Shown: positions 19,970 to 28,458 of the stretch, in pieces
How positions within the stretch are numbered: position 1 is the stretch's first letter
Layout: every line of letters starts with the position of its first letter
Virus record (IMG/VR): IMGVR_UViG_3300027777_000073
Span: 1-37,523 of that record
Length of the DNA: 37,523 nucleotides
DNA from: a virus
Direction: 5' to 3' (one strand)
Notes under the pieces: generated by a model
Seen by the model: only the letters and a program-made list of their open reading frames with translations
The model's database searches: none
Told to the model about the DNA's origin: nothing
Translations under genes and position numbers: made by a program

Positions 19970-20355
19970 AGATTCTGAAATACACGCCAGCTTTGGCCTG
20001 TCGATGGACAAAGCAAAGTTGTGACACTCTTACAGCGTGCAATTGGCAACAGCCAGAAAAGGTCGTCATGCATACCCCAGCAAGCGACATAATCAACACC
20101 AGTAATTACTTTCTTGGGAGCATTGTATCCAGACCCGCAGGATGTGGTGAAGCGATACCTACTCCTCCCAGGCTCGACGTTCTGTGCTGCCTTGACCTGA
20201 ATGCGGTGGAACTTGCCATGCTTTTCGGCTACCAAATCGTAACCAGAAAAATCCTCAAGCGGGGCAAGCACATTGTAGCCACATCGCAAAAGTGAGCTTA
20301 CAACTCTTGAAACTCCTATTGCACCGATCTGTCTTGGTGATAATTTAATTTTCAT
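19966..20355 (-). CDS. PD-(D/E)XK nuclease-like protein, head of replication operon
   Basis: The 129-aa product starts MKIKLSPRQIGAIGVSRVVS and has the core SGYDLVAEKHGKFHRIQVKA, with D40 and a Q53-x-K55 pair in place of E-x-K, common in this small family (PDDEXK_10). The similar protein at 8100-8486 has the same layout, with a GAI start, a (C/Y)D-L-(I/V) strand and an EVK pair. It is the first minus-strand gene of the replication operon, next to the divergent secreted-protein gene. Roles could be resolvase, repair or host-DNA degradation. Confidence 0.65.
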   Translation of the reverse strand: MKIKLSPRQIGAIGVSRVVSSLLRCGYNVLAPLEDFSGYDLVAEKHGKFHRIQVKAAQNVEPGRSRYRFTTSCGSGYNAPKKVITGVDYVACWGMHDDLFWLLPIARCKSVTTLLCPSTGQSWRVFQNL

Positions 20356-20393
20356 GCTTGACTGATCTACGTTTGTCCTAGAGACTTTTTCCT

Positions 20394-20732
20394 ATGAAAG
20401 CAATAACAACTATAATGGTGACAGCGATGCTGATGGCATCGGTAAATGCGGATGACTTCGATGGTGGCGTATATGATTCCGGATACGCTGTGTTTAGCGG
20501 TGGCAAAGGATTGGCCATAACATCCAATGGATTGATAGTGGATAATGGCATACTTAAACAAACCCCTAATGGATGTTATTCATCGTGTGGAGATGTTTAT
20601 TATGGTGGCAATGAAATTGTGACAAAAACTGGATACCTTTATTATGGATCAAATGGGACAAAGGTGCAGGTTGGTGAGTATTATTCTGGTACAGCAGGGT
20701 CAACTTATGTGTTTGAAAATGATCCAGAATAA
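20394..20732 (+). CDS. Isolated secreted protein, 112 aa, plus strand
   Basis: The product has a clear signal peptide: MKAITTIMVTAMLMASVNA with likely cleavage before DDFDGG. The mature part of about 93 residues is beta-rich, with repeated aromatic/glycine turns (DVYYGGNEI, YLYYGSNGT, EYYSGTAGSTY) and a close cysteine pair (GCYSSCG). It is the only plus-strand gene between two long minus-strand operons; its stop directly abuts the muramidase stop (20733). Ribosome binding and promoter signals are weak. It looks like a moron-type gene whose product is exported to the periplasm or beyond. It could alter the host surface; that is inference. Confidence 0.6.
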   Translation: MKAITTIMVTAMLMASVNADDFDGGVYDSGYAVFSGGKGLAITSNGLIVDNGILKQTPNGCYSSCGDVYYGGNEIVTKTGYLYYGSNGTKVQVGEYYSGTAGSTYVFENDPE

Positions 20733-21470
20733 TTAGCCGCCACCAAAAGCATTAAGCCTGTTGTTAATTCTATTCTCAAGTCCAGCAATAAACTTCTTTC
20801 TTCTTGGATCGGCAGCAACCCTTGCTCTTTCATCATTTAATTGAGCTTGGCTTGCTGCAATCATAAGTTGCTTTGGATTTACGCCTTCAATACCAGCAAG
20901 CGTTTTTGGTCCAATCGCTCCGTCAACTGCAACCTTGACTCCAAGCGAGTTTAGACCCTCTTGGATGTACTTTGTTGCACCGCCCAAACCTCGATTAAAT
21001 GCAAGATCCTGCGTGAATGGTTGGATGGCTGGTGGAAGTTTGGATACAAGCGGTGCTGTGTATTGGCTGATATATTCAGCCGCCGCACTCTCCCTATCTT
21101 GGGCTGGCAAGCCTGCGATTTTTCTGAATGCTTCTGGGTGGTATCGGTCATTGATTCCAGCTACCTCATAATCTCCACCCATATCACCAGCAGGCAATGC
21201 GTACACTGAAAGATTGCCCTTCTTGTCACGCCGACCCTCCCAATTAACTGTTGTTTTGGCTGCATTCACCAAATCAACATTTGAAACATTTGTTGCGGAC
21301 TTTGATTCAGGCTCTATAACGTCAAATCCAAGATCAATTTTTGGCTGAACGGACTCTTGGGGTTTAGTCTGAATTATATTAGTTACTGCCTGCTGTCGAA
21401 TCGGCTGTTGTACTGGAGCAATTGTTGGTTTTGGAATGTTTGCCTGAATCATCTTTTCGTAGCGTTCCAT
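20733..21470 (-). CDS. Peptidoglycan hydrolase, GH108-like with PG_binding_3-like end; probably virion-associated
   Basis: The 245-aa protein has an N-terminal Q/P-rich tail carrying DLGFDVIEPE (46-55), a motif shared with the giant internal protein upstream. A catalytic region follows: NWEGRR with probable catalytic E78, then GGDYEVAGINDRYHPE (98-113) and AFNRGLGGATKYIQE. A C-terminal peptidoglycan-binding part has DGAIGPKTL (183-191) and an F-x-x-G-L-x-x-R end (about 229-236). It should cut the glycan strands, during entry, lysis or both. There is no signal peptide or membrane span, so release would need the holin. It is the last gene of the structural operon, with a strong ribosome binding site (AAGGAG). 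Confidence 0.75.
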   Translation of the reverse strand: MERYEKMIQANIPKPTIAPVQQPIRQQAVTNIIQTKPQESVQPKIDLGFDVIEPESKSATNVSNVDLVNAAKTTVNWEGRRDKKGNLSVYALPAGDMGGDYEVAGINDRYHPEAFRKIAGLPAQDRESAAAEYISQYTAPLVSKLPPAIQPFTQDLAFNRGLGGATKYIQEGLNSLGVKVAVDGAIGPKTLAGIEGVNPKQLMIAASQAQLNDERARVAADPRRKKFIAGLENRINNRLNAFGGG

Positions 21471-21471
21471 T

Positions 21472-24400
21472 TTATTTCTCCTTTGGTGTCAAGTAATCCC
21501 TATTGTATTTCAAGAACTGCCTTTTTCCATCTTCAGCACCGCGCTCATACGCCTTTTCTAATGCCTTTACCTTAAACTCTGGTTCCATTCCATCAAATGT
21601 TGCGCTCTGGAATAGATTATCCACAAGAGCCTTTCTTCTTTGGCCAACATACTCCTGATAAATTGCGTACTGGTTCTCATCAAGCTGGTAAGTAATTTTC
21701 TTGTCCATAACATTCCTTGACGGAACGGATGGCAACACATCAGCATTTCCAGTTTCCTTCCATAGCCTATATAGGGCAAGATTGGATTCGTCGCTTGGGA
21801 CTATTCTTGACCTAGTGAAATCAAGGAAATTGTATAGAAACGGATTCGCTCCTTCTGGAGTCTGCTTAACTGGATTCCCCCACATATCTCTTTTGAGTGG
21901 CAATTCCTCTGCTCCAATCGCCTCGCGCGCAAACTCCGGCATCTTTGATTTGAGAACATTGGCGAATAGTTGCAGGCTATCATCTGTTTTTGAGTCAATC
22001 ATATTTTCCCGACTTGCCTTATTGAAGGCTTGCAATGTGTTGGGGAATGGTATTGATGATATTGTTCCGTATAGTGATTCTAAATAGCTGTCGTAGTCTT
22101 CTTTTGAGATTGCATTAAGAAGAGTGTTTGTACTTTTTAAGAATGTTTGATTGAGCGTATAGCTTGCAACTGACGGCAAGCCTTTAAGGGTTACATCAAG
22201 AACATCCTCTAGTAATGCAGATCCTTCATTCTTGCTTAATACATTTGCATAAACATTAAAGATTGTTCCAAGGTATCCAAAATTCTCATAGCTTTTTATG
22301 TCATCTCCAGTTTGGATTGCTGGATCTTCTCCATTCAATAGCCTATTTAGTCCGGACATATTGATTGTATTTGGAGGCTGTGTTTCGTATTGGATTCCTC
22401 TTTCCTTTGCTGACTTCGGGGCAGATCCAACAATAACACCAGCTCGATATAGGGCGGCAGCCACCCCTCCAATTACTGCTCCAACTATTCCTTTAGCCGC
22501 AGCTTCAAGTGCTTTTTTTCTGTCTCCTTTAACTGTATAATATGCGCTTTTGGAAAAGGCCAATCCTGGCACTGCAACATCAACAACGTCTGTAACAACA
22601 TTAACTGGTGTCTTTGTGTATGGCGCAACGATTGACTTGGCAAGTGGCCCAACAATAGGAATAGCTTTTACAGCATTTGCTACAACACCAACTACTGCTG
22701 TAAGTTTTGTGTCTTGTTGGAATGTTGCCTCTGCCGCCTTGTTTGATATTCCCTTTAACTCTGTCTTTGTAGGGAATCTTACGCTTGCTAAAACTTCCTT
22801 TGGTGATTTTCCTGCTAAAATGGCTTGCTCTGCAAGAAGTCTGCCCTCTGCAAATCCTCTTGCTGGAACGTCTCCAAGCGTTAATACCCTTCCTACTGGT
22901 TCTGTATATGAGCCGATTATCCCCTCGGCAAGCTTCCGCACTCGATCAATAAGTGCAATGTTACCTTTTGCATTCGTAGCCATGTCTTTCCCAGTAAATG
23001 CTTGAGCCAAAGATTTGAATACAGTAAATCCCTTAACTCCTTCTCCAGCTAGAGCAGATGACGCTGGAATGCCCTCACCCAAGAATGCCCTAATTGCTTC
23101 CTTTGTCTTTTCAGCACCACGAATCATTGCACCCCTTGTTGTGAGTGCAGATTGTGTCATCGTCCTTGGTTGCTTGGTCACATAACTTATTACTGCATCT
23201 CCAGCGGTTGCTAATGACCTAACTCCAAGCTGGCCGACTGCTCTGGCTACGTTAAATATTGGATTCTTAACAAGAGATAATGGACTTAAAAGCGTAAGCT
23301 GTATGGCTTGTGGAAGTATTTCTCCAACAATTTTTTTAGGCAGAATACTATCCGAGTATCTTTGCAATTTAGTTACTGCGCTTGCGGCAACATTCCTTGC
23401 ATTTTCAGCCGCAACAGCGGCCTCATCAGTTGGGTTTGATCTGTAAAATTTTTCTGCTTCAACTAGGTTCGTTTTTGCTTGTTTGCTTGCATTAAATAAT
23501 CGAAGAATATTATCTTGAACGCTTTTAGGTATATTTCTTTTTGCTGCTTCCGCTGCTTTTGATATGGTTGCTAAATACCCAGCAGGCGTGTTTATGTACT
23601 CACGGACATTCCTTAACGAAACACCAGCCAGCGATGCGGCTTTAGTAAATTCATCCCAATTGATTGCAGCAGATGCTGGGTCTGCATCAATCTGCCTTGC
23701 GGATAATATTGCATTCGCTCCTGCTCTTTCTGCATCATCATACGCTGACGAAGTAATGCTTCTTCTTGCAATTGCATTTAGTTCATCATCCGAAAGTTCC
23801 TCAAGGTTTCCCTTAATAGCACCTAGTGGAACATTCTGTCTTACTGTGCTTGGCTGAAGCGCAACCTCTGCCTTGAATGGCTCTGGTGCTTTTTCAGACT
23901 TCAATACTCTTTCTGCTGTTCTAGCTATTTTAGATCCTTCTGGAACTTCTGGCATCTTAAACTCTGGGCGTACTGTGCCAGACTCAAAGCCAGCCTCGCC
24001 AACTACGCCTGGGCGAATTGGTTGCTGGCCTTCAATAGTCCCGATAACCTCTGATGGTTGCGGTTTTACCTGCAACGATGGAGCAATTTTCGGCTGAAAC
24101 AATTGTTGAAATTTGTCAATAGCTTTTGTTGGACCAGCAAGCCCTGCGCCGACAACCATAGGCGTGGCAATCTCAAGAGACTTTGTTGTTATTGGGAACA
24201 TCGCAATATCGGCCTCGCGCATTCTTTGGTAGTCAGCGTAACCTTGTTCTCCAGCCAAGATTCTTGCAAGTCCAGCTTGCCCCATTTCGCCTGCTTTGTA
24301 TCCGGCTGCACCTCCAGCCAATCCTCCAGCAAGTATCCCAACTGGTCCAGCAGGCGCGCCAGCAGCACCTCCAAGGATTGTTCCAGCAACAGCACTAGCT

Positions 24401-24987
24401 CCAGGTATAATCTGTTCTCCAACCGACCTTAACGATGCACCAACAAGCGTTGGTGGCTTTTCCTCAATGCGAACAACCCGCCCATCCTTGGCCTTCCCAA
24501 CAGCAAATCCAACGCCTTTTTCTTTGTCAAATCCAGAAGAGACAGTAAGCACGCCTTCGTTCATTGCCTTCCTAACGGCTGGCAATGCTGCTGGTTGGAT
24601 CATTCCCTTTTGGATGGCTTCCTCGGTTGGAAGGTATCCTGCGGATATAGACCCATCTGGCCTTGTTTCTGGAGGCATTGCTTCAAGCGCATCAGTTGCC
24701 TTGAGCATTGCATCCTCTTGAGACATACCAGACTCAAGATTTTTATTAAACTCTGTAGTTAGTAGGTTTGCTCGCTCTGGAGCATATACATCTAGCGGAT
24801 TTCCACCTTGCGAAACATAATCCCGCTTGATTTGGGACAAATACTGCTTGTCTGGTTCGATTACTTCAAATGATTCCGAAGGTGTTGGTTGATCATTTTC
24901 TGGCTCAATAATGTCAAATCCAAGATCCTGCTTATTTGCATTTACCTCTGGCTCAATAATGTCAAACCCCAGGTCGGGACTTGCCAT
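21472..24987 (-). CDS. Giant internal virion (ejection-type) protein, 1171 aa
   Basis: The 1171-aa product is by far the largest of the window. Its N-terminus carries three copies of an IEPE-type motif: DLGFDIIEPE (5-14 and 21-30) and SFEVIEPD (about 39-46). Glycine/alanine-rich hydrophobic parts lie near residues 190-240 (GTILGGAAGAPAGPVGILAG), 775-805 (VVGVVANAVKAIPIVGPL) and 840-865 (AVIGGVAAALYRAGVIVG); the rest is long helical sequence. Size, position after the tail genes and amphipathic Ala/Gly stretches match internal virion proteins that podoviruses eject to form a trans-envelope channel. No transglycosylase motif is seen here; the muramidase gene follows next. The exact fold is unknown. 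Confidence 0.7.
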   Translation of the reverse strand: MASPDLGFDIIEPEVNANKQDLGFDIIEPENDQPTPSESFEVIEPDKQYLSQIKRDYVSQGGNPLDVYAPERANLLTTEFNKNLESGMSQEDAMLKATDALEAMPPETRPDGSISAGYLPTEEAIQKGMIQPAALPAVRKAMNEGVLTVSSGFDKEKGVGFAVGKAKDGRVVRIEEKPPTLVGASLRSVGEQIIPGASAVAGTILGGAAGAPAGPVGILAGGLAGGAAGYKAGEMGQAGLARILAGEQGYADYQRMREADIAMFPITTKSLEIATPMVVGAGLAGPTKAIDKFQQLFQPKIAPSLQVKPQPSEVIGTIEGQQPIRPGVVGEAGFESGTVRPEFKMPEVPEGSKIARTAERVLKSEKAPEPFKAEVALQPSTVRQNVPLGAIKGNLEELSDDELNAIARRSITSSAYDDAERAGANAILSARQIDADPASAAINWDEFTKAASLAGVSLRNVREYINTPAGYLATISKAAEAAKRNIPKSVQDNILRLFNASKQAKTNLVEAEKFYRSNPTDEAAVAAENARNVAASAVTKLQRYSDSILPKKIVGEILPQAIQLTLLSPLSLVKNPIFNVARAVGQLGVRSLATAGDAVISYVTKQPRTMTQSALTTRGAMIRGAEKTKEAIRAFLGEGIPASSALAGEGVKGFTVFKSLAQAFTGKDMATNAKGNIALIDRVRKLAEGIIGSYTEPVGRVLTLGDVPARGFAEGRLLAEQAILAGKSPKEVLASVRFPTKTELKGISNKAAEATFQQDTKLTAVVGVVANAVKAIPIVGPLAKSIVAPYTKTPVNVVTDVVDVAVPGLAFSKSAYYTVKGDRKKALEAAAKGIVGAVIGGVAAALYRAGVIVGSAPKSAKERGIQYETQPPNTINMSGLNRLLNGEDPAIQTGDDIKSYENFGYLGTIFNVYANVLSKNEGSALLEDVLDVTLKGLPSVASYTLNQTFLKSTNTLLNAISKEDYDSYLESLYGTISSIPFPNTLQAFNKASRENMIDSKTDDSLQLFANVLKSKMPEFAREAIGAEELPLKRDMWGNPVKQTPEGANPFLYNFLDFTRSRIVPSDESNLALYRLWKETGNADVLPSVPSRNVMDKKITYQLDENQYAIYQEYVGQRRKALVDNLFQSATFDGMEPEFKVKALEKAYERGAEDGKRQFLKYNRDYLTPKEK

Positions 24988-24991
24988 TGTG

Positions 24992-25726
24992 TTATCTCAT
25001 CCTTACTTTGCCGTAACCTTGAATGTAGACAATATCTCCAGATTTTGCACCAGCTTTAATTGCCTCATCTTTTGAGGCATAGGAAGGAACGGCTTGCTGT
25101 CTTTGTGGCTGTGCGGTTGGTTGGGCTGTTGGTTGCTGTGGCGCAGGCTTTGCAACCGAAGGCATTCCGTAACTTTGAGGCATTTGAGTGTCCTTTAATG
25201 CCTGCATTTGCACGCCAGCAACATTTCGCTTTTGCTCGGTTTCCATTATCTTTTTCTCAATATCACTTGTTTGCTGTGAATATGGTTTTCCAAATAATGC
25301 TCCAGGCAACCAGTCTGGTCCTGGCTTCTCGCCACCCATCCATCCTGCTTTAGCGGATTGTATGTCAGCCTTCTTTTGCAAGTTCTGCTCAAGCTCAACC
25401 TCTGCTTTAGCCATATCAGCCTGATGCTTTGTAAACTTTCTTGATTGCTCTAGCTCCCAATCAACTTGGCGTTGTTTAGCCCATTGAGCCTTCTGCTCTG
25501 GTGGCAATGCCTTGAATGGAATCTGCTCTCCGTTTACATCAATCTTGAAATCTTCAAATGGAAGAACTTGATTTGATCTTATTGCTTCCTTCTCTTGCTG
25601 ATTCTGGGTGTATGCGTTTAACTGTGCATTCTGAAGTTGCTCGCTTAATGCGGCTCTACGCAATGCATCTTTATCCCCAAAAGTTTGAGGAAACATTGCC
25701 GCCAAATCCATTGTAATTTTACCCAT
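24992..25726 (-). CDS. Internal virion protein candidate, 244 aa
   Basis: The product starts MGKITMDLAAMFPQTFGDKD. It has a long helical Q/E/K-rich part (NQQEKEAIRSNQVLPFEDF, AEVELEQNLQKKADIQ), a PQ-rich linker (APQQPTAQPTAQPQRQQ) and a small C-terminal domain (DIVYIQGYGKVRMR) that looks like a short SH3-like strand set. It lies between two large internal-type proteins. Structural or ejection-complex roles are likely from the position. I do not recognise a specific family. Confidence 0.65.
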   Translation of the reverse strand: MGKITMDLAAMFPQTFGDKDALRRAALSEQLQNAQLNAYTQNQQEKEAIRSNQVLPFEDFKIDVNGEQIPFKALPPEQKAQWAKQRQVDWELEQSRKFTKHQADMAKAEVELEQNLQKKADIQSAKAGWMGGEKPGPDWLPGALFGKPYSQQTSDIEKKIMETEQKRNVAGVQMQALKDTQMPQSYGMPSVAKPAPQQPTAQPTAQPQRQQAVPSYASKDEAIKAGAKSGDIVYIQGYGKVRMR

Positions 25727-25734
25727 AAATCTCC

Positions 25735-27627
25735 TTAAATGCTTATGTTAGGGATCAATGATCCAATACCAGAAGCAATTGCACCAAAGTTCTGTGCTCC
25801 GCTTGGCTGGCTAGCCACTGCGCCTGTGTATGCACCATACGTTTTGGCTTGATAATCCGCCAACGTATTATAAATACCAGCCGCATTCTGCGCGCCAAGG
25901 AATCCAGCATTAGGATTAACATATCCGTATGGATTCGCTGCTGAAGAAGCACCTTGGAACTGGCCAGTCTGCAATGGTTGAGAAGCTGCAAGGTAGTTGT
26001 TAAGCATGCCTTGCTGTGTGCCAAGCCGCTGTGATGCCAAGTTATACATCGTAGGACCGCTTGCAATAAAGCCTTGAGCTGCTCCCAAACGAGATTGATC
26101 AAGAGCGTTACGCAAGCCAATGTCTCGGGCAGCAGCAGCACCAGTTGTCTCGCCAGATCCAAGGAAGGCAGCGGCTGCGCCATACCGTGCAAGCTTGCGC
26201 TGTTCTGCGGCAGCACCAATATTGGCTGCTTCTTGCACTGCTGGTCCAAGACCAAAGATATTTCCACGCGCAGACTGCGCCGATCTGGCTGCTTGTTCAT
26301 ACTGACGGCGTTCTTCAACACCAAGCGTAGATCCAAGTTTTAATTGATTTAACGCCTCCTGCTCAATTTGATTGCGAAGGTCTTCAGTCTGCTTGGTCGT
26401 TGTTGGGCCAAGAGGAGTTTCAGCCATCGCCTGGTACTGCTTGGCAAGACCGCGAACGGTTGCGCCGATAGTAGGGTCAATTACATCAATTTGTTTTAAT
26501 GTTCGTTCTTCTGGTAAACGCAGTGATTCTCTGAATTTGGAAATGGCTGAAGTGGCTTGTTCTCCACTTACTGGCTGATAGCCCTCATAAAGACCTTTAG
26601 CTTCTAGCGTATCTTTCTGGGCCTGAGCAAGCTGACTTTTAATGCTATCAATAGATTTTTGAGCTTCAGTTTTGCTTGTACCAGAAGGAAGATCAGCATA
26701 TATTTTATTTGCTTGATCAAGTTGGCTTTGCAGATCAGTTGTTGCCGCAATCCCGATGTCGTAAAGGCTTTTATATTGACTCTTTCTTGCCGCATTGATG
26801 TCGTTAAGAATCTGATCATCTGTAACATCTACATTCAGTTTTCCAGCAAGACCGCCAGTACCGAGTCCGAGTTGGCTTTCTCCTCGAAGAGCTTCTAAGC
26901 CTGTTGTAAGCTTTTTATTTTGGGAGAAATCAGAATCTATATTTACGCCAATGTCGGACAATCCAAGCCTTGATAGCGATTCGTTGAGTTTAGGGGCAGT
27001 TCTTGAAGCCGTTGATTCCAGTCTACGTAACGTGTCCTGCTCTGTAACAAGCCTACCCCTTGCTGCCTCAAGCTCCTTTTTTGACAACTTGATTTTTGTT
27101 ATGCCATCAACGTCTAATCCCCTTGATCTATATTGCTGTATCTCTACATTCTTTCTTTGCTCATTGATTTGATCAATTTCATCGGATGCTGCGGTGATAT
27201 TCGCAATTGCTTGTTTCGCATCAAGACTTAAATTCTTTGAATCAAAATCACGAACAAGCTTGGCTGCATCTTTTAATGCATTTTGATAATTTGTATTTAG
27301 ATTGTTTACTCCAAATTTTTGAGCTTGAGAAAGAATATCTGAATAATAATTTAGAGCTTGCGTGAAGCTTTCTGGTTTTGATTTCGGAAGAGTTACATCT
27401 GCTTTTTCAAATTGATATTTTTGCGTTGCGGCATCAAGATTTATATTGCCTTTTTTGTCAGTATATAATGCAGGATCAAGTTTATATACATTCTTGATCA
27501 AATCTGTTTGTGCCTTTGCCTCGTCAAACTTTCCTTTTGTAGCATAGCTTGCAGCATCGGTAAGACCGAGTGCTTTATACCTATCAATTGTGGCTTGGTT
27601 TGGATCTACTTTAGGTGCTGCGGCCAT
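25735..27627 (-). CDS. Internal virion protein candidate, 630 aa, coiled-coil and Ala/Gly-rich
   Basis: The 630-aa product starts MAAAPKVDPNQATIDRY. The first two-thirds are helical with coiled-coil-like stretches (QINEQRKNVEIQQYRSRG, KKELEAARGRLVTEQDTLRR). The last third is rich in A, G and Q (AAAEQRKLARYGAAAAFLGS, AAQGFIASGPTMYNLASQ), like podovirus proteins packed inside the capsid. It lies between a small internal-type gene and the 244-aa gene. A part of the ejection machinery is the best inference. Confidence 0.65.
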   Translation of the reverse strand: MAAAPKVDPNQATIDRYKALGLTDAASYATKGKFDEAKAQTDLIKNVYKLDPALYTDKKGNINLDAATQKYQFEKADVTLPKSKPESFTQALNYYSDILSQAQKFGVNNLNTNYQNALKDAAKLVRDFDSKNLSLDAKQAIANITAASDEIDQINEQRKNVEIQQYRSRGLDVDGITKIKLSKKELEAARGRLVTEQDTLRRLESTASRTAPKLNESLSRLGLSDIGVNIDSDFSQNKKLTTGLEALRGESQLGLGTGGLAGKLNVDVTDDQILNDINAARKSQYKSLYDIGIAATTDLQSQLDQANKIYADLPSGTSKTEAQKSIDSIKSQLAQAQKDTLEAKGLYEGYQPVSGEQATSAISKFRESLRLPEERTLKQIDVIDPTIGATVRGLAKQYQAMAETPLGPTTTKQTEDLRNQIEQEALNQLKLGSTLGVEERRQYEQAARSAQSARGNIFGLGPAVQEAANIGAAAEQRKLARYGAAAAFLGSGETTGAAAARDIGLRNALDQSRLGAAQGFIASGPTMYNLASQRLGTQQGMLNNYLAASQPLQTGQFQGASSAANPYGYVNPNAGFLGAQNAAGIYNTLADYQAKTYGAYTGAVASQPSGAQNFGAIASGIGSLIPNISI

Positions 27628-27628
27628 A

Positions 27629-28090
27629 TTAAACTATTCCTGTCCTTGGAAGCCCGCTTAAATAATCAATTTGATTTGCGCCTTGAGATTGTTGAACTTC
27701 TTGCGGAACTGCTCCCATAGGAGATTGACCATAAAGGCGAGCAAATTGAATTGCAGCCTGTTGACCAAGGCCACGCTGAGTTGCGAAAGCCTCTGGAGCA
27801 GTCTCAAATTGACGGCGCATAGCCTCAATAGAACGCTGCGGCCCAAGTTCACGTTCAACCTGCAGGGCTGCTTGAGCTGACTTCTGCAAGTCTAAAGCCG
27901 ACATCTGGCGTTCTAGTTCACGCTGGCGGGGCATATACTTCTCGCGTAAGCGTTGCTCTAAAGCCGCTACGTCTGGCTGTTTCTGGATGTATGTCTCAAG
28001 CGAAGAGCGATAGAAAAGATCGTTAGCCCTAGCTGCCTCAAGTGGATTGGGAGGCGGCGGAGGTGCTGGAATAGAAGGACTGCCACCCAT
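27629..28090 (-). CDS. Internal virion protein candidate, 153 aa
   Basis: The product starts MGGSPSIPAPPPPPNPLEAA, a proline-rich leader, then a helical region (ALEQRLREKYMPRQRELERQ) rich in Q, E and R, ending in a GLPRTGIV tail. The MGGSPSIP-(x)-PP-type start is one I have seen on podovirus internal/tail-cluster proteins. It is one base apart from the 630-aa gene downstream and overlaps the stop of the GNAT-like gene upstream. It may be a small component of the same ejection complex. Confidence 0.65.
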   Translation of the reverse strand: MGGSPSIPAPPPPPNPLEAARANDLFYRSSLETYIQKQPDVAALEQRLREKYMPRQRELERQMSALDLQKSAQAALQVERELGPQRSIEAMRRQFETAPEAFATQRGLGQQAAIQFARLYGQSPMGAVPQEVQQSQGANQIDYLSGLPRTGIV

Positions 28091-28458
28091 TAGAGTAAAG
28101 CCTTTCGCATAAATGTCATATAGTCATAACTCCTTGGTTTACCAGAACGATTAAAGGTGATCCGCTTGCGAGGACCAAAACGCTCCCAAAGGAGCAACAG
28201 CAAGCACTTTAAGGATTTAGCACCCTTTGATGAGATCGTCAAGTCAACAAAGACATTCTCACCATCTTCGCTATGCACATAATGATCAGCCTTTTGTCCG
28301 TCCTTTATGCACCTAGCCAAAGCCACTCCAGCTATCTCATCCCCATCCTTAACTATCCCGACCATGCCTTGCTTCTCAAACCATCCGTACCAAGCCCCCA
28401 GGTTAGGCCACATAGCCTCTGGAACGCTGCTCTGCTCAATATACTCAATAGCCGTCAT
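28090..28458 (-). CDS. GNAT-like (acyltransferase-fold) protein, 122 aa
   Basis: The product has the ordering of a minimal N-acetyltransferase fold: a helix pair (PEAMWPNLGAWYGWFEKQ), strands MVGIVKDGDEIAGVALARC, then VFVDLTISSKGAKSLKCLLL and a final FGPRKRITFNRSGKPRSYDY. The usual Q/R-x-x-G-x-G/A acetyl-CoA loop is reduced to SSKGAKS. Podoviruses of the T7 type encode a similar acyltransferase-fold protein (gp13-like) at the start of the internal virion gene block. Its place here between tail nozzle and internal proteins is the same. It could be structural rather than enzymatic. Confidence 0.65.
   Translation of the reverse strand: MTAIEYIEQSSVPEAMWPNLGAWYGWFEKQGMVGIVKDGDEIAGVALARCIKDGQKADHYVHSEDGENVFVDLTISSKGAKSLKCLLLLLWERFGPRKRITFNRSGKPRSYDYMTFMRKALL

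Noticed and set aside
20358-20386. Promoter TTGACT upstream of the secreted-protein gene
   Set aside because: The -35 is acceptable, but no -10-like hexamer lies at 16-18 bases and the start codon would be too close.
22298-23005. Long plus-strand open frames (80 and 151 codons) inside the giant internal protein gene
   Set aside because: They are antisense to a well-supported gene, have no ribosome binding site, and show A/T/P/S-rich composition typical of reverse-complement shadows.
25755-26336. Minus-strand 193-codon frame inside the 630-aa internal protein gene
   Set aside because: It is a leucine-rich same-strand frame shift of an Ala/Gly/Gln-rich gene, has no recognisable motif, and lies wholly inside it; unlike the frame at 14186-14695 nothing in it resembles a known protein.
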